From assembly GCF_014873495.1 (NCBI RefSeq), contig NZ_JADBGF010000001.1, positions 5,890,001 through 5,954,000 on the forward strand: 64,000 bases of DNA, given 5' to 3'. The position numbers and the translations under genes were made by a program. Position 1 is the stretch's first letter; every line of letters starts with the position of its first letter. The notes under the pieces are model-generated. The model was not told the origin of the DNA. It worked only from the letters and a program-made list of their open reading frames with translations, and ran no database searches. The DNA comes from Streptomyces stelliscabiei. Lineage in GTDB: Bacteria; Actinomycetota; Actinomycetes; Streptomycetales; Streptomycetaceae. Below, in pieces: positions 1 through 8,486 of the stretch.

Positions 1-1
1 C

Positions 2-1270
2 TCGGCCCGGCGGCGCGGACAGAACTTCCTCGCCGCCGCGATGGACTCCTACCCCGACCACGGCGCCGTCCGGCTGACCCAGAGCTACACCGACCAGGCG
101 GGCCTGTTCAGCACGGCGTTCACGTACGACAACGCGCTCGCGATCCTCGCCCACCTCGCCGTGCGCACGGCGGACGGCCGGGCCAGGGCCGTGGCGCTCG
201 GGGACGCCCTGATCTACGCCCAGGAGCACGACCCGGCGTACGACGACGGCCGACTGCGCCAGGCGTACAACGTCGGGCCGTACGTCTACTACGACGGCGT
301 ACCGCAGCCGGACGGGTTCGTGCGGGCGGACGGCACGGCCAACGTCGGCACCCAGTTCGGCTTCACGGGGACGGCCGTGGGGGACATGGCCTGGGCGGGC
401 ATCGCGCTGAGCGCGCTGGCCCGGCGCACCGGCGCGCGCCGGTTCCTCGCCGCCGCGGTGCGGATCGGGCAGTGGATCGAACGGACCGGCCGTACCGACG
501 AGCCCCTCGGCGGCTACAAGTTCGGTGTGAACGGGGCGAACGAGAAGCTGCCGTTCACCTCGACCGAGCACAACACCGACCTGGTCTGCCTGTTCGGACG
601 CCTCGCCCGGCTCACCGGCGACCGGGTGTGGGGCGAGCGGCGCGCGCGGGCCGAGGCCTTCGTGCGGCGGATGTGGGAGCCGTCCCGGGGCTCGACGGGC
701 GGGTTCTTCTACACCGGCACCAACGACGGGGTCACCGTCAACAAGTCCCCGATCCCCGAGGACACCCAGACCTGGACCCACCTCGCGCTCGGCTCCCGCC
801 GGTACGCGCGTTCCCTCGACTGGGCCGTCCGGGAACTGGCCGTCCTCGACCACGCCGAGCGCCGCAACAGCACCGTGCCGGCGGGGGAGTCGTACGAGGG
901 CGTCACCTTCAGCTCCGCCAGTCTCCTCGCGAACGAGGACGCGCCCATCGCCGAGTTCCAGCCCCGGCCGAACCGCAACGGGGTCTGGTTCGAGGGCACC
1001 GCTCACCTGGCCCTCGCCCTGCGCGACCGGGGTGCGCGCGGTGACGAGGCCCGCGCCCGGCGCCTCCTGGCCTCCCTCGAAAGCGCCCAGGACCACCTCG
1101 GCGCCGCCCAGACCATCGGCGGCCGCGCGCTCCCGGCCCGCTCCGGCATCGTCTCCGCCAGCAGCCCCCTCGACACGGGATTCGGCTTCGGCTACTACCC
1201 GTACCGGCACACGGGCGCCACGGCCTGGTACCTGATGGCGGCGGCGCGTGCGAACCCGCTGGGGGTCTGA
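2..1270 (+). CDS. Six-hairpin-like protein, 5' end cut by window edge
   Basis: The frame is open to the left edge, so the visible 422 residues are the C-terminal part of a longer protein; the ATG at 41 is internal or optional. The sequence repeats aromatic and glycine-rich turns (TGTAVGDMAWAGIALSALA, GGFFYTGTNDG, GFGFGYYPYRHTGATAWY) spaced between helices. That pattern resembles alpha/alpha-toroid (six-hairpin glycosidase-like) proteins, which in Streptomyces are often Tat-exported. The export signal, if any, lies outside the window. No catalytic residue can be assigned. The gene is followed by 267 bp of repeat-rich DNA and a glycosyltransferase on the same strand, so a role in extracellular sugar or cell-wall metabolism is only an inference. 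Confidence 0.7.
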   Translation, partial: SARRRGQNFLAAAMDSYPDHGAVRLTQSYTDQAGLFSTAFTYDNALAILAHLAVRTADGRARAVALGDALIYAQEHDPAYDDGRLRQAYNVGPYVYYDGVPQPDGFVRADGTANVGTQFGFTGTAVGDMAWAGIALSALARRTGARRFLAAAVRIGQWIERTGRTDEPLGGYKFGVNGANEKLPFTSTEHNTDLVCLFGRLARLTGDRVWGERRARAEAFVRRMWEPSRGSTGGFFYTGTNDGVTVNKSPIPEDTQTWTHLALGSRRYARSLDWAVRELAVLDHAERRNSTVPAGESYEGVTFSSASLLANEDAPIAEFQPRPNRNGVWFEGTAHLALALRDRGARGDEARARRLLASLESAQDHLGAAQTIGGRALPARSGIVSASSPLDTGFGFGYYPYRHTGATAWYLMAAARANPLGV

Positions 1271-1399
1271 CACCCACGCGCGGACGGCGTCGGGGAAGGG
1301 GGCGGCGGCGGCCGGTAGCCGCCCCTTTTCGCGGAGTTGGTGCGAAGGCCCCTACGTGAACGGCTAGCATCCCGGCCGTAAACATGCGGTGGAAACGGC

Positions 1400-1530
1400 A
1401 TGGGGCCGACGACCCTCGGTGGTCGGCCTGCGGGCCCTCGGCAATCCGTCGTCGGCTTTCAGGGGTCGGCCCTCGGCGGCCGGCCCTCGGTGGTCGGCCG
1501 TCGGCCGTCGGTCGTCCGTGGTCGTGGACA
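1400..1530. repeat. Degenerate GGTCGGCC-type short repeats before the glycosyltransferase
   Basis: Units such as CCCTCGGTGGTCGGCC, CCCTCGGCGGCCGGCC and GTCGGCCGTCGGTCGTC recur within about 110 bp. The reading frame stays open through them, which makes the glycosyltransferase frame look about 46 residues too long at its N-terminus. The translated repeats (Gly-Gly-Arg-Pro-Ser-Val-Val-Gly) are low complexity and unlike the GT fold, so I treat this as leader DNA. Confidence 0.6.
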
Positions 1531-1537
1531 GGATGGG

Positions 1538-2446
1538 GTGGGTGTCGTGGTGGAGGCCGGGCCGCGGGTCGCTGTGGCCGTGGTGACGATGGGCAATCGG
1601 CCCGCCGAGGTGGACGCGTTGCTCGCCTCCGTGGCCAAGCAGGACATCGCGCCCGCACGGATCGTCGTCGTCGGGAACGGCTGTCCCCTCCCCGAGTTCG
1701 CCGAGCGGCTCGGTCTGCCCGGCGAGGTCACGCTCATCGAGGTGGACGAGAACCTCGGCTGCCCCGGCGGGCGGAACGTGGCCCTGGAACGGTTGCGGGA
1801 GTTCGGTGACGTCGACGTGGTCGTCGAGCTGGACGACGACGGTCTGCTCGTCGACGCCGATGTGCTGCGCCGCGTACGGGACCTGTACGCCGCCGACCCG
1901 CGCCTCGGCATCGTGGGCTTCCGCATCGCCGACGAGCACGGCGAGACCCAGCGGCGGCACGTCCCGAGGGTCGGCGCCAAGGACCCGATGCGCGGCGGCC
2001 CGGTCACCGGATTCCTCGGCGGCGGACACGCCCTGTCCATGGCCATGCTCGGCGAGACGGGCGACTGGGCCGCCGAGTTCTTCTTCGCGCACGAGGAGAC
2101 CGACCTGGCCTGGCGGGCGCTCGACGCCGGCTGGACCGTGCTGTACGCCCCCGAGTTGCTGCTCCAGCACCCGAAGACCTCACCCGCCCGGCACGCCATC
2201 TACTACCGCGTCAACGCCCGCAACCGCGTCTGGCTCGCCCGCCGCCGCCTTCCGCTGCCGCTCATCCCCGTCCACCTGGGCGTGTGGGTGCTCATCACCC
2301 TGCTGCGCACGCGCTCGGCGGGCGGCCTGAAGGCGTGGTTCGGCGGCTTCGTGGAGGGCTGGCGCGAGTCGGGCGGCGCACGCCGGCCCATGAGCTGGCG
2401 CACGGTCTGGCATCTCACGCGACTGGGACGACCGCCGGTCCTCTAG
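1538..2446 (+). CDS. GT2-family glycosyltransferase
   Basis: About 302 residues from the GTG at 1538 (GTG 1547 is an alternative). The GT-A fold starts at once with VAVVTMGNRPAEVDALL and a second strand IVVVGNG, followed by the nucleotide/metal site VVELDDDG and the acceptor-side motif EETDLAWRALDAGW with Glu-Asp typical of GT2 enzymes. A hydrophobic stretch near the C-terminus (PVHLGVWVLITLLR) may contact the membrane. The family transfers a sugar from an NDP-sugar to a lipid, polysaccharide or rhamnosyl acceptor; the acceptor cannot be told. The longer frame beginning at 1400 reads through low-complexity repeats and was rejected. A terminator-like hairpin at 2504-2534 follows. Confidence 0.85.
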   Translation: MGVVVEAGPRVAVAVVTMGNRPAEVDALLASVAKQDIAPARIVVVGNGCPLPEFAERLGLPGEVTLIEVDENLGCPGGRNVALERLREFGDVDVVVELDDDGLLVDADVLRRVRDLYAADPRLGIVGFRIADEHGETQRRHVPRVGAKDPMRGGPVTGFLGGGHALSMAMLGETGDWAAEFFFAHEETDLAWRALDAGWTVLYAPELLLQHPKTSPARHAIYYRVNARNRVWLARRRLPLPLIPVHLGVWVLITLLRTRSAGGLKAWFGGFVEGWRESGGARRPMSWRTVWHLTRLGRPPVL

Positions 2447-2503
2447 GCCAACGGGCCCGCCCGGCACCCGTGTTCGGCCCGGCCCGCCCCGCGACACACG
2501 AAG

Positions 2504-2534
2504 GCCCCGGTCGTTCACCTCCACCGACCGGGGC
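2504..2534 (+). terminator. Hairpin terminator after glycosyltransferase
   Basis: Ten-bp perfect stem GCCCCGGTCG / CGACCGGGGC with an 11-nt loop, 58 bp after the glycosyltransferase stop and before the SARP regulator promoter. It has no U-tract, as is usual in Streptomyces. Confidence 0.7.
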
Positions 2535-2759
2535 ACAGCGCTTTGTGCGGTTCCCGGATCCGGCAGCGGCGGCGGCACTCCCCCGAGCTACGCGTCTACG
2601 CGTGCGCCGTCGCCGCCGGATCCGATGAAGTGATCACATCAGGTCCCGCCAACGGATCGCTAACATGGGCCCAACGGTTCCACGAGGAGCCGTACGGGAG
2701 GCGGCGGGTCGCCGCGGGGCGGACCCGGAACGACGGTGCGGAAAGGCAGCGGCGGTTCT

Positions 2760-5700
2760 ATGCGGGACGGGCTGCGGTTCGGACTGCTCGGTCCGCCGGT
2801 CCTGTACGGGGCCGGGGCCACCGGCGGCGCCGTACCCGCCGAAGACTGCCGCCCCGGTGGTCCGGCCGGTGGTGACGCCGGCCCCGCACACGGCGGCGTA
2901 CGGTCCGTCGGCAGCGGAAAGATGCGGGCCCTGTTCGTCGCGCTGCTGCTCGAACCCGGGCGGATCGTCTCCGTCGACACCCTCAAGGACGTGCTCTGGG
3001 ACGCGGCGCCGCCCCCCTCCGCGCAGGCGTCCCTGCACAACCATGTGACGCGCCTGCGGCGGCTGTTGGACGATCCCGAGCGGCTGCGCGCGATCCCGCC
3101 GGGCTATCTGCTGCGGGTCGACGACGGCGAGCTGGACGTCCGTGTCTTCGAGGCCCACGCCCGCGCCGCCCGCGCCGCCCACACCGAGCGGGACTGGGCC
3201 CGGACGGTACGCGAGTGCGCCGCCGCCCTCGCCCTCTGGCGCGGAACACCGCTCGGGGGACTGCCGGTCGAGGAACCGCGCGCCCAGGCCTTCGTCCAGC
3301 GCCTGGAGGAGGCCCGGCTGTTGCTGCTGGAGCGACGGTACGAGGCCGAACTCCACCTCGCGGCCCGTACGACGGGCCAGAACGCCACCGGGGCGCACGC
3401 GCTCGGCGCACTCGCCCCCGAACTCACCGCCCTCGTCGCCGAGCACCCCCTGCGCGAGGCCTTCCACCGCCTCCTCATGCTCGTCCTGCACCGCACGGGC
3501 CGCCAGGCCGAGGCGCTGGCCGTCCACCGGGACCTCCGGGCCCGCCTCCTGGACGAACTCGGCGTGGAACCGGGCCCCGCGGTACGCGACGCCCACGTGG
3601 AGATCCTGCGCGACCACACCGAGGAGGCACCGGGGACCCCGACCGAGGACGCCCCCGCCGACACCCCGCCCCGCCCGGCCCAACTCCCGCCGCCGCCCGC
3701 GCACTTCACGGGCCGGGAGAAGGCGCTGGCGGAGCTGCGGCAGGCACTGGGGAGGGGCCCGTACGAAGCCTCCGGGACCGTCGTCATCAGCGGCATGGCG
3801 GGCGTCGGCAAGAGCGCCCTCGCCCTCCACCTCGCCCACGAACTCGCCGACCGCTTCCCCGACGGCCAGCTCTACATCAACCTCCACGGCGCCACCCCGG
3901 GCATGACCCCCCTCACCCCCGCCCAGGCCCTCGCCGCCCTGCTCCGCGACCTCGGCACCGCCCCGCGCCGTATCCCCGAACACCCGGACGCCGCCGCCGC
4001 GTCACTCCGCTCGACGCTCGCCCCGACCCGCACCCTGCTGGTGCTGGACGACGCCGCGAACGCCGCCCAGGTGCGCCCCCTGCTCCCGGCCGGTGCCGGC
4101 TGCGCGGTCATCGTGACGAGCCGCTCCCCGCTCACCGCGCTGGACGGCGCCCACCGCCTCCCGCTCGCCCCGCTGTCGGACGACGAGAGCGCGGCCCTGC
4201 TGCGCGCCGCCTCCGGCCGGGCGGCGGGCCTGGACGCCAAGCACCCCCTCGTCGAGCTCACCGGCCGCCTCCCGCTCGCCCTCCGCGTCGTCGCGGCCCG
4301 CCTCGCCGCCCGCCGCGCGCTCACCCCGGACGCCCTGGCCGGTCAACTGACCGCCACCGAGGGCCGGTTGCACCACCTCGAATACGACGACCTGAGCGTC
4401 CGCCGCTCCCTCGCCGTCGCCCACGAGGCCCTGCGCGCCTCCGACCGCGAGGCCGACCGCGACGCCGCCCACGCCCTGCGCCGCGTCGGCGCCCTCGATC
4501 TGCCCGCGTACGGCGCACCGCTCCTCGCCCGCCTCACCGGCACCGACGAGTTCCGCGCCGAGACCGCCCTCGACCGCCTTGTCGACGTGGCCCTCCTCGA
4601 CGAGACGAGCTACGGGCGGTACGTCCCCCACGACCTCGTACGCCACTTCGCCCGCGAACTCGCCGGCACGGCCGACACCACCGAGGCCGTCGGGCAGGCC
4701 CTGCGCTGGTACGCGGCGCGCGCCCGCCAGAGCCTGCTGGTGCTGCTCCCACCCGGCTACGAGCGCGACGAGCGCCTCCGTACGACGGCGTCCACGGCCG
4801 AGCCGGAGCCCGTCGAACCGCCCTTCGCCTCCGCCGAGGAGGCCTTCGCCTGGGGCGACCGCGAACTCCCCAACATCGTCGCCCTGGTGGAACGCGGCGG
4901 CGGACCGGCGGCGGCACTCGTGCCCGGCCTCGTCCGCCATCTCTTCCCCTATCTGCACCGGGGCGGCCGGCTCGCCGAACTGGACGTGCTCGGACGACTG
5001 GCCCTGCACGCGGCACGCTCGCTCGGGGACGCCGAGGCCGAGGCGTTCGCCCTGACCGACCGGGCGGGCCTGCACTTCATGTCCGGCCGGGCCTCGGAGG
5101 CGCTCGCCCTCAACGACGAGGGGCTCAGGCTGTGGCGGCGGCTCGGGGTCGTGTCGTGCGTACGGCGCTGCCTGAACAACCGGGGGCTCGTCCTGGAGAG
5201 CCTCGGCCGGTACGAGGAGAGCGAGGAGACGCTGCGGCAGAGCCTGGAGCTGTCCCGGCAGCTCGGCGACCCGTACGGCGAGGCGGTGACCTTCAGCCAC
5301 CTCGGCAACCTCTACAAGCACACCGACGCACGGGCCGCCATCGCCCACCACGAACGGAGCCTGGCGCTGGGCGAGATCGCCGACAGCCTCGTCGTCCGGC
5401 ACACCGCGCACTGCAACATCGGCTACGCCCACCTCCGGCTCGGCGAACCGGCCGCCGCCGTGCAGCACTTCGAGCAGAGTCTGCGCATCCTCGGCGACGA
5501 CGAGGACTGGCAGGGCGAGTCGAAGTCCCGGCTCGGCCTGGTGCGGGCCCTGCGCGAGCTGGGCCGCCCGGACCGCGCGTCCCACGAGTGCGCCCTCCTC
5601 CTCGACCTCGCCGAACGCCGCGCCGACCAGTACGCCGTCGGCCTCGCCCGGCACCAGCGCGGGCTGCTCCTGCGGGCGCGGGGGCGCGTGGAGGAGGCGT

Positions 5701-5795
5701 ACCGCGAGTGGGAGCGGGCCCGCGCGATCCTGGACGGGACGGACTCGCCGGTGGCGGTGGAGCTGAGGGAACTGCTGAAGGACCGCGCCCGGTGA
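2760..5795 (+). CDS. SARP/AfsR-type regulator: wHTH-BTAD-NB-ARC-TPR
   Basis: About 1011 residues. An OmpR-like winged helix with BTAD occupies roughly the first 280 residues (RFGLLGPP at the start, LNNHV-like LHNHVTRLRRLL, then EHPLREAFHRLLMLVLHRTGR and LGVEPGPAVRDAH). An NB-ARC/STAND ATPase follows with P-loop GMAGVGKSALALH and Walker B TLLVLDDAAN. TPR-like helices fill the last 300 residues (LNNRGLVLESLGRYEESEE, FSHLGNLYKH). The first beta-hairpin is interrupted by about 30 Gly/Pro/Ala-rich residues. The ATG at 2760 puts the protein start at the canonical RDGLRFGLLGP; the GTG at 2736 is the alternative. Such proteins activate secondary metabolism or development genes after ATP-dependent switching. 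No biosynthetic cluster is adjacent, so the target is probably distant. It converges on the polymerase gene with 27 bp between stops. Confidence 0.92.
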   Translation: MRDGLRFGLLGPPVLYGAGATGGAVPAEDCRPGGPAGGDAGPAHGGVRSVGSGKMRALFVALLLEPGRIVSVDTLKDVLWDAAPPPSAQASLHNHVTRLRRLLDDPERLRAIPPGYLLRVDDGELDVRVFEAHARAARAAHTERDWARTVRECAAALALWRGTPLGGLPVEEPRAQAFVQRLEEARLLLLERRYEAELHLAARTTGQNATGAHALGALAPELTALVAEHPLREAFHRLLMLVLHRTGRQAEALAVHRDLRARLLDELGVEPGPAVRDAHVEILRDHTEEAPGTPTEDAPADTPPRPAQLPPPPAHFTGREKALAELRQALGRGPYEASGTVVISGMAGVGKSALALHLAHELADRFPDGQLYINLHGATPGMTPLTPAQALAALLRDLGTAPRRIPEHPDAAAASLRSTLAPTRTLLVLDDAANAAQVRPLLPAGAGCAVIVTSRSPLTALDGAHRLPLAPLSDDESAALLRAASGRAAGLDAKHPLVELTGRLPLALRVVAARLAARRALTPDALAGQLTATEGRLHHLEYDDLSVRRSLAVAHEALRASDREADRDAAHALRRVGALDLPAYGAPLLARLTGTDEFRAETALDRLVDVALLDETSYGRYVPHDLVRHFARELAGTADTTEAVGQALRWYAARARQSLLVLLPPGYERDERLRTTASTAEPEPVEPPFASAEEAFAWGDRELPNIVALVERGGGPAAALVPGLVRHLFPYLHRGGRLAELDVLGRLALHAARSLGDAEAEAFALTDRAGLHFMSGRASEALALNDEGLRLWRRLGVVSCVRRCLNNRGLVLESLGRYEESEETLRQSLELSRQLGDPYGEAVTFSHLGNLYKHTDARAAIAHHERSLALGEIADSLVVRHTAHCNIGYAHLRLGEPAAAVQHFEQSLRILGDDEDWQGESKSRLGLVRALRELGRPDRASHECALLLDLAERRADQYAVGLARHQRGLLLRARGRVEEAYREWERARAILDGTDSPVAVELRELLKDRAR

Positions 5796-5822
5796 GGGGC
5801 GCCGCCGGCCCCGCTCACGTCC

Positions 5823-7535
5823 TCACTTCGCGTCCGCGTAACACTCCACCACGGCCGTGGTGAACGGGAACCGCACCGGCGTCTGCCCGAACGTCAGCCG
5901 CCCCGACAGCTCCGACGCCTCCCGGATCGCCGCCACGACGGTGTCCGCCTCGGCGGCCGGACAGTGCACGATCACCTCGTCGTGCTGGAAGAAGACCAGC
6001 TCGGCGGCCATCCCGTCGAGGGCGCGGCGGAGTGCGGCGAGGAGGAGCAGGGTCCAGTCGGCGGCGCTGCCCTGGACGACGAAGTTGCGGGCGAACCGGC
6101 CCCGGGCGCGGGAGTTGGTGGAGGCGTACCCGGGCACCCACTCGCCGCCGTCCTGCCCCTGGCCCTGTTCCGGGGATGCGAGGTCGGTGTCGGCCTGGGG
6201 GATGCCCGCCTCCTCGGCCGCCGCGTCGGAGGCGCCGGCCGCCGGTGGGCACGTACGTCCGAGCCAGGTCCGTACGAGGCGGCCCTCCTCGCCCGCGCGG
6301 GCCGCGTCGTCGACGTACCGCACCGCGTGCGGGAACCGGCGGCGGAGCGCGGCGAGGTTCTTGAGGCCGTCCCCGGACGTCTGCCCGTACACGGCGCCCA
6401 GCACGGCGAGCTTGGCCTGCGCGCGGTCGCCGGAGAAGGCGCGGTCGGAGACGGCCTGGTAGAGGTCGCCGGGGCGCCCGGCGACCTCCATGAGCCCGGG
6501 GTCGCGGGAGACGGCGGCCAGCACCCGGGGTTCCATCTGGTCGGCGTCGGCGACGACGAGCCGCCAGCCGGGGTCGGCGACACAGGCGCGGCGGATCACC
6601 TTCGGGATCTGGAGGGCGCCCCCGCCGTTGGTGACCCAGCGCCCGGTGACGGTGCCGTGCGCGAGGAACTCGGGGCGGAACCGCCCGTCCCGGACCCAGT
6701 CCTGCAGCCAGGACCAGCCGTGGGCGACCCAGATCCGGTAGAGCCGCTTGTATTCGAGGAGGGGTTTCACGGCCGGGTGGTCGAGGCTCTCGATCTCCCA
6801 GCGGCGGGTGGACTTCACCCGCAGTCCCGCCTGGGCGAAGGCCTTGACGACGTCGGCGGGCAGATCGGGCCGCACGCGCCGCCCGAAGGCCTGCGACACC
6901 TCCTCGGCGAGTTCGGCGAGCCGGCGGGGTTCGCCCCCGCCCGCGTACCGCTCGCCGAGCAGCTCGCGCAGCACCTCCCGGTGCACGTCGGCCCGCCACG
7001 GCAGCCCCGCCCGGTTCATCTCCGCGGCGACCAGCATCCCGGCCGACTCGGCGGCGGTCAGCAGCCGCATCCGGTCCGGGTGCGCGGTGGCGTCGTGCCG
7101 GCGCTGCTGGTCCGCGTACACCTCGACGAGGTCGGCGAGCGGGACGTGGACCGGCCGGGGCTCGAAGAGGGAGGGCTGGGCGCCGGGATCGGCCGAGCGC
7201 GGGGGAGGGTCCGGCGGAACGGGGCCGTGCCGGAGGCGGGCGAGCGCGGCGGCGGCGGAGCGGGGTTCCCCGAGCCGCCCCTCGTGCCCCAGCAGCAGAC
7301 TCTCGGCGTCCTCCACGTCGTAACACCGCTCCACGCGGACGCCGTCGGCCAGCAGCCGGGGATAGATCTCGGCGGTGGACCGCCACACCCACCGCCCGAC
7401 GTCCGCCCGCCGCCGCACGGCCCCCGCCAGGTCGGCCTCCCGTGTCACCGGGCCCGCGAGCAGCCCGTCGGCCCCGAGGGGGGCGACCTCCACGCCACCG
7501 TCCTCGGCCGGAGCGAGCGCCCACCGGTCGGTCAT
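5823..7535 (-). CDS. DNA polymerase I-like protein without 5' nuclease
   Basis: About 570 residues, against roughly 900 for a full PolA. The C-terminal polymerase motifs are clear: motif A as VVADADQMEPRVLAAVSRD, the O-helix motif B as RAQAKLAVLGAVYGQTSG, and motif C as FFQHDEVIVHC. The 5'-3' exonuclease domain is absent and the N-terminal 150 residues are divergent from a 3'-5' exonuclease domain. Actinobacteria carry this short paralogue besides true PolA; it is usually annotated as a bifunctional 3'-5' exonuclease/DNA polymerase and is presumably a repair enzyme. An insert of about 30 acidic/Gln residues (EEAGIPQADTDLASPEQG) lies between motifs B and C. I chose ATG 7535 because the upstream TTG frame adds only ten residues. 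It lies downstream of the Clp-N regulator on the same strand. Confidence 0.88.
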   Translation of the reverse strand: MTDRWALAPAEDGGVEVAPLGADGLLAGPVTREADLAGAVRRRADVGRWVWRSTAEIYPRLLADGVRVERCYDVEDAESLLLGHEGRLGEPRSAAAALARLRHGPVPPDPPPRSADPGAQPSLFEPRPVHVPLADLVEVYADQQRRHDATAHPDRMRLLTAAESAGMLVAAEMNRAGLPWRADVHREVLRELLGERYAGGGEPRRLAELAEEVSQAFGRRVRPDLPADVVKAFAQAGLRVKSTRRWEIESLDHPAVKPLLEYKRLYRIWVAHGWSWLQDWVRDGRFRPEFLAHGTVTGRWVTNGGGALQIPKVIRRACVADPGWRLVVADADQMEPRVLAAVSRDPGLMEVAGRPGDLYQAVSDRAFSGDRAQAKLAVLGAVYGQTSGDGLKNLAALRRRFPHAVRYVDDAARAGEEGRLVRTWLGRTCPPAAGASDAAAEEAGIPQADTDLASPEQGQGQDGGEWVPGYASTNSRARGRFARNFVVQGSAADWTLLLLAALRRALDGMAAELVFFQHDEVIVHCPAAEADTVVAAIREASELSGRLTFGQTPVRFPFTTAVVECYADAK

Positions 7536-7604
7536 GGGTGCGAGTGTGACAGGGGGGTCTGACAATGGGGCCGAGGCGAGGGCGGGCGGCGGTTTCGGCG
7601 ACCC

Positions 7605-8378
7605 TTACGCGTCCCCCTGCCCCTCACCCGGGCCCTCGCCAGGGCCCTGTCCCCGTCCCTGCCCCTGCACGATCGACCGCAGTGCCTCGGTCACGTCCGC
7701 CTCCGTGGCCTCCTTGGTCACGCCGAGGCCGCTCAGCACGCCCTGGCCGTTCTCGAACTCCAGCAGGGCGAGCAGGATGTGCTCCGTGCCGATGTAGTTG
7801 TGGCCGAGGCGGAGGGCCTCGCGGAAGGTGAGTTCGAGGACCTTCTTGGCGTCGGGGCCGTAGGGGATGAGTTCGGGCACCTCGGGGGAGGCCGGCGGCA
7901 GGGTGGCCGTGGCGGCCTGGCGGACGGCCTCGGGGGAGGCGCCCTGGGCGACGAGCGCCTTGGCGGCGAGCCCCTCCGGCTCCGCGAGGAGGCCGAGGAC
8001 GAGGTGGGCCGGCAGCCCCTCGACGGCACCGGCGGCCTTGCCCTCGTTGTGCGCGGCGGCGACCACGTTCCGGGCGCGCGGGGTGAAGCGGCTGAAGCCC
8101 TGGCTGGCGTCGAGGTCGTTCTCGGCCTTGGGCACGAACCGCTTCTGCGCGGCCTGCCGGGTCACCCCCATGCTCTTGCCGATCTCCGTCCAGGACGCGC
8201 CCGAACGCCGGGCCTGGTCCACGAAGTGGCCGATCAGGTGGTCGGCCACCTCGCCGAGGTGGTCCGCGGCGATCACCGCGTCCTGGAGCTGGTCGAGGGG
8301 TTCCGGGTGCACCTTCTTGATGGCGTCGATGAGTTCGTCGAGACGGATGGACGCGGTGGCTCGCGGGTTCGTCGTCAT
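7605..8378 (-). CDS. HTH regulator with Clp-N domains (no AAA+ module)
   Basis: About 257 residues. Residues ~40-85 form a helix-turn-helix of the kind SWTEIGKSMGVTRQAAQKRF. Residues ~92-240 contain two Clp-N-like repeats (FTPRARNVVAAAHNEGKAAG ... LVLGLLAEPEGLAAKAL, then LTFREALRLGHNYIGTEHILLALLEFENG). The AAA+ ATPase modules of ClpC/ClpB are missing, and the tail is Gly/Gln/Glu-rich. The Clp-N fold binds adaptors or unfolded substrates, so this looks like a DNA-binding protein that senses protein-quality signals; that is inference. Its promoter carries two perfect palindromes, one overlapping the start, which suggests autoregulation. The start codon sits at the expected +1, so the transcript is probably leaderless. 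The polymerase gene follows 69 bp downstream. Confidence 0.88.
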   Translation of the reverse strand: MTTNPRATASIRLDELIDAIKKVHPEPLDQLQDAVIAADHLGEVADHLIGHFVDQARRSGASWTEIGKSMGVTRQAAQKRFVPKAENDLDASQGFSRFTPRARNVVAAAHNEGKAAGAVEGLPAHLVLGLLAEPEGLAAKALVAQGASPEAVRQAATATLPPASPEVPELIPYGPDAKKVLELTFREALRLGHNYIGTEHILLALLEFENGQGVLSGLGVTKEATEADVTEALRSIVQGQGRGQGPGEGPGEGQGDA

Positions 8379-8379
8379 G

Positions 8380-8430
8380 TGTCAACCCTAGGTTGACACC
8401 CCTCCACTGTCAACCTTCGGTTGACAGTGG
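8380..8430 (-). promoter_or_regulatory. Twin-palindrome operator over a leaderless promoter
   Basis: Two copies of TGTCAACC-N3-GGTTGACA occur at 8380-8398 and 8408-8426, 28 bp centre to centre. The upstream copy extends to a 12-bp arm (CCACTGTCAACC, 8404-8415). On the minus strand the outer arms supply a perfect -35 TTGACA (8413-8408). After 17 nt comes -10 TAGGGT (8390-8385), and 6 nt later the ATG at 8378. Each core palindrome also contains its own TTGACA. A further half-site GTCAACCCT lies at 8450-8458. A repressor bound to either copy would block this promoter; the HTH/Clp-N protein itself is the obvious candidate. Confidence 0.8.
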
Positions 8431-8486
8431 TCGCATGGCGCGGAAGATCGTCAACCCTGTTTCCCGGCGGGGCCGTCGACGCCCCC

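Noticed and set aside
2760..5795. Biosynthetic gene cluster marked by the SARP regulator
   Set aside because: Neighbours are housekeeping or transport genes; no PKS, NRPS or tailoring set.
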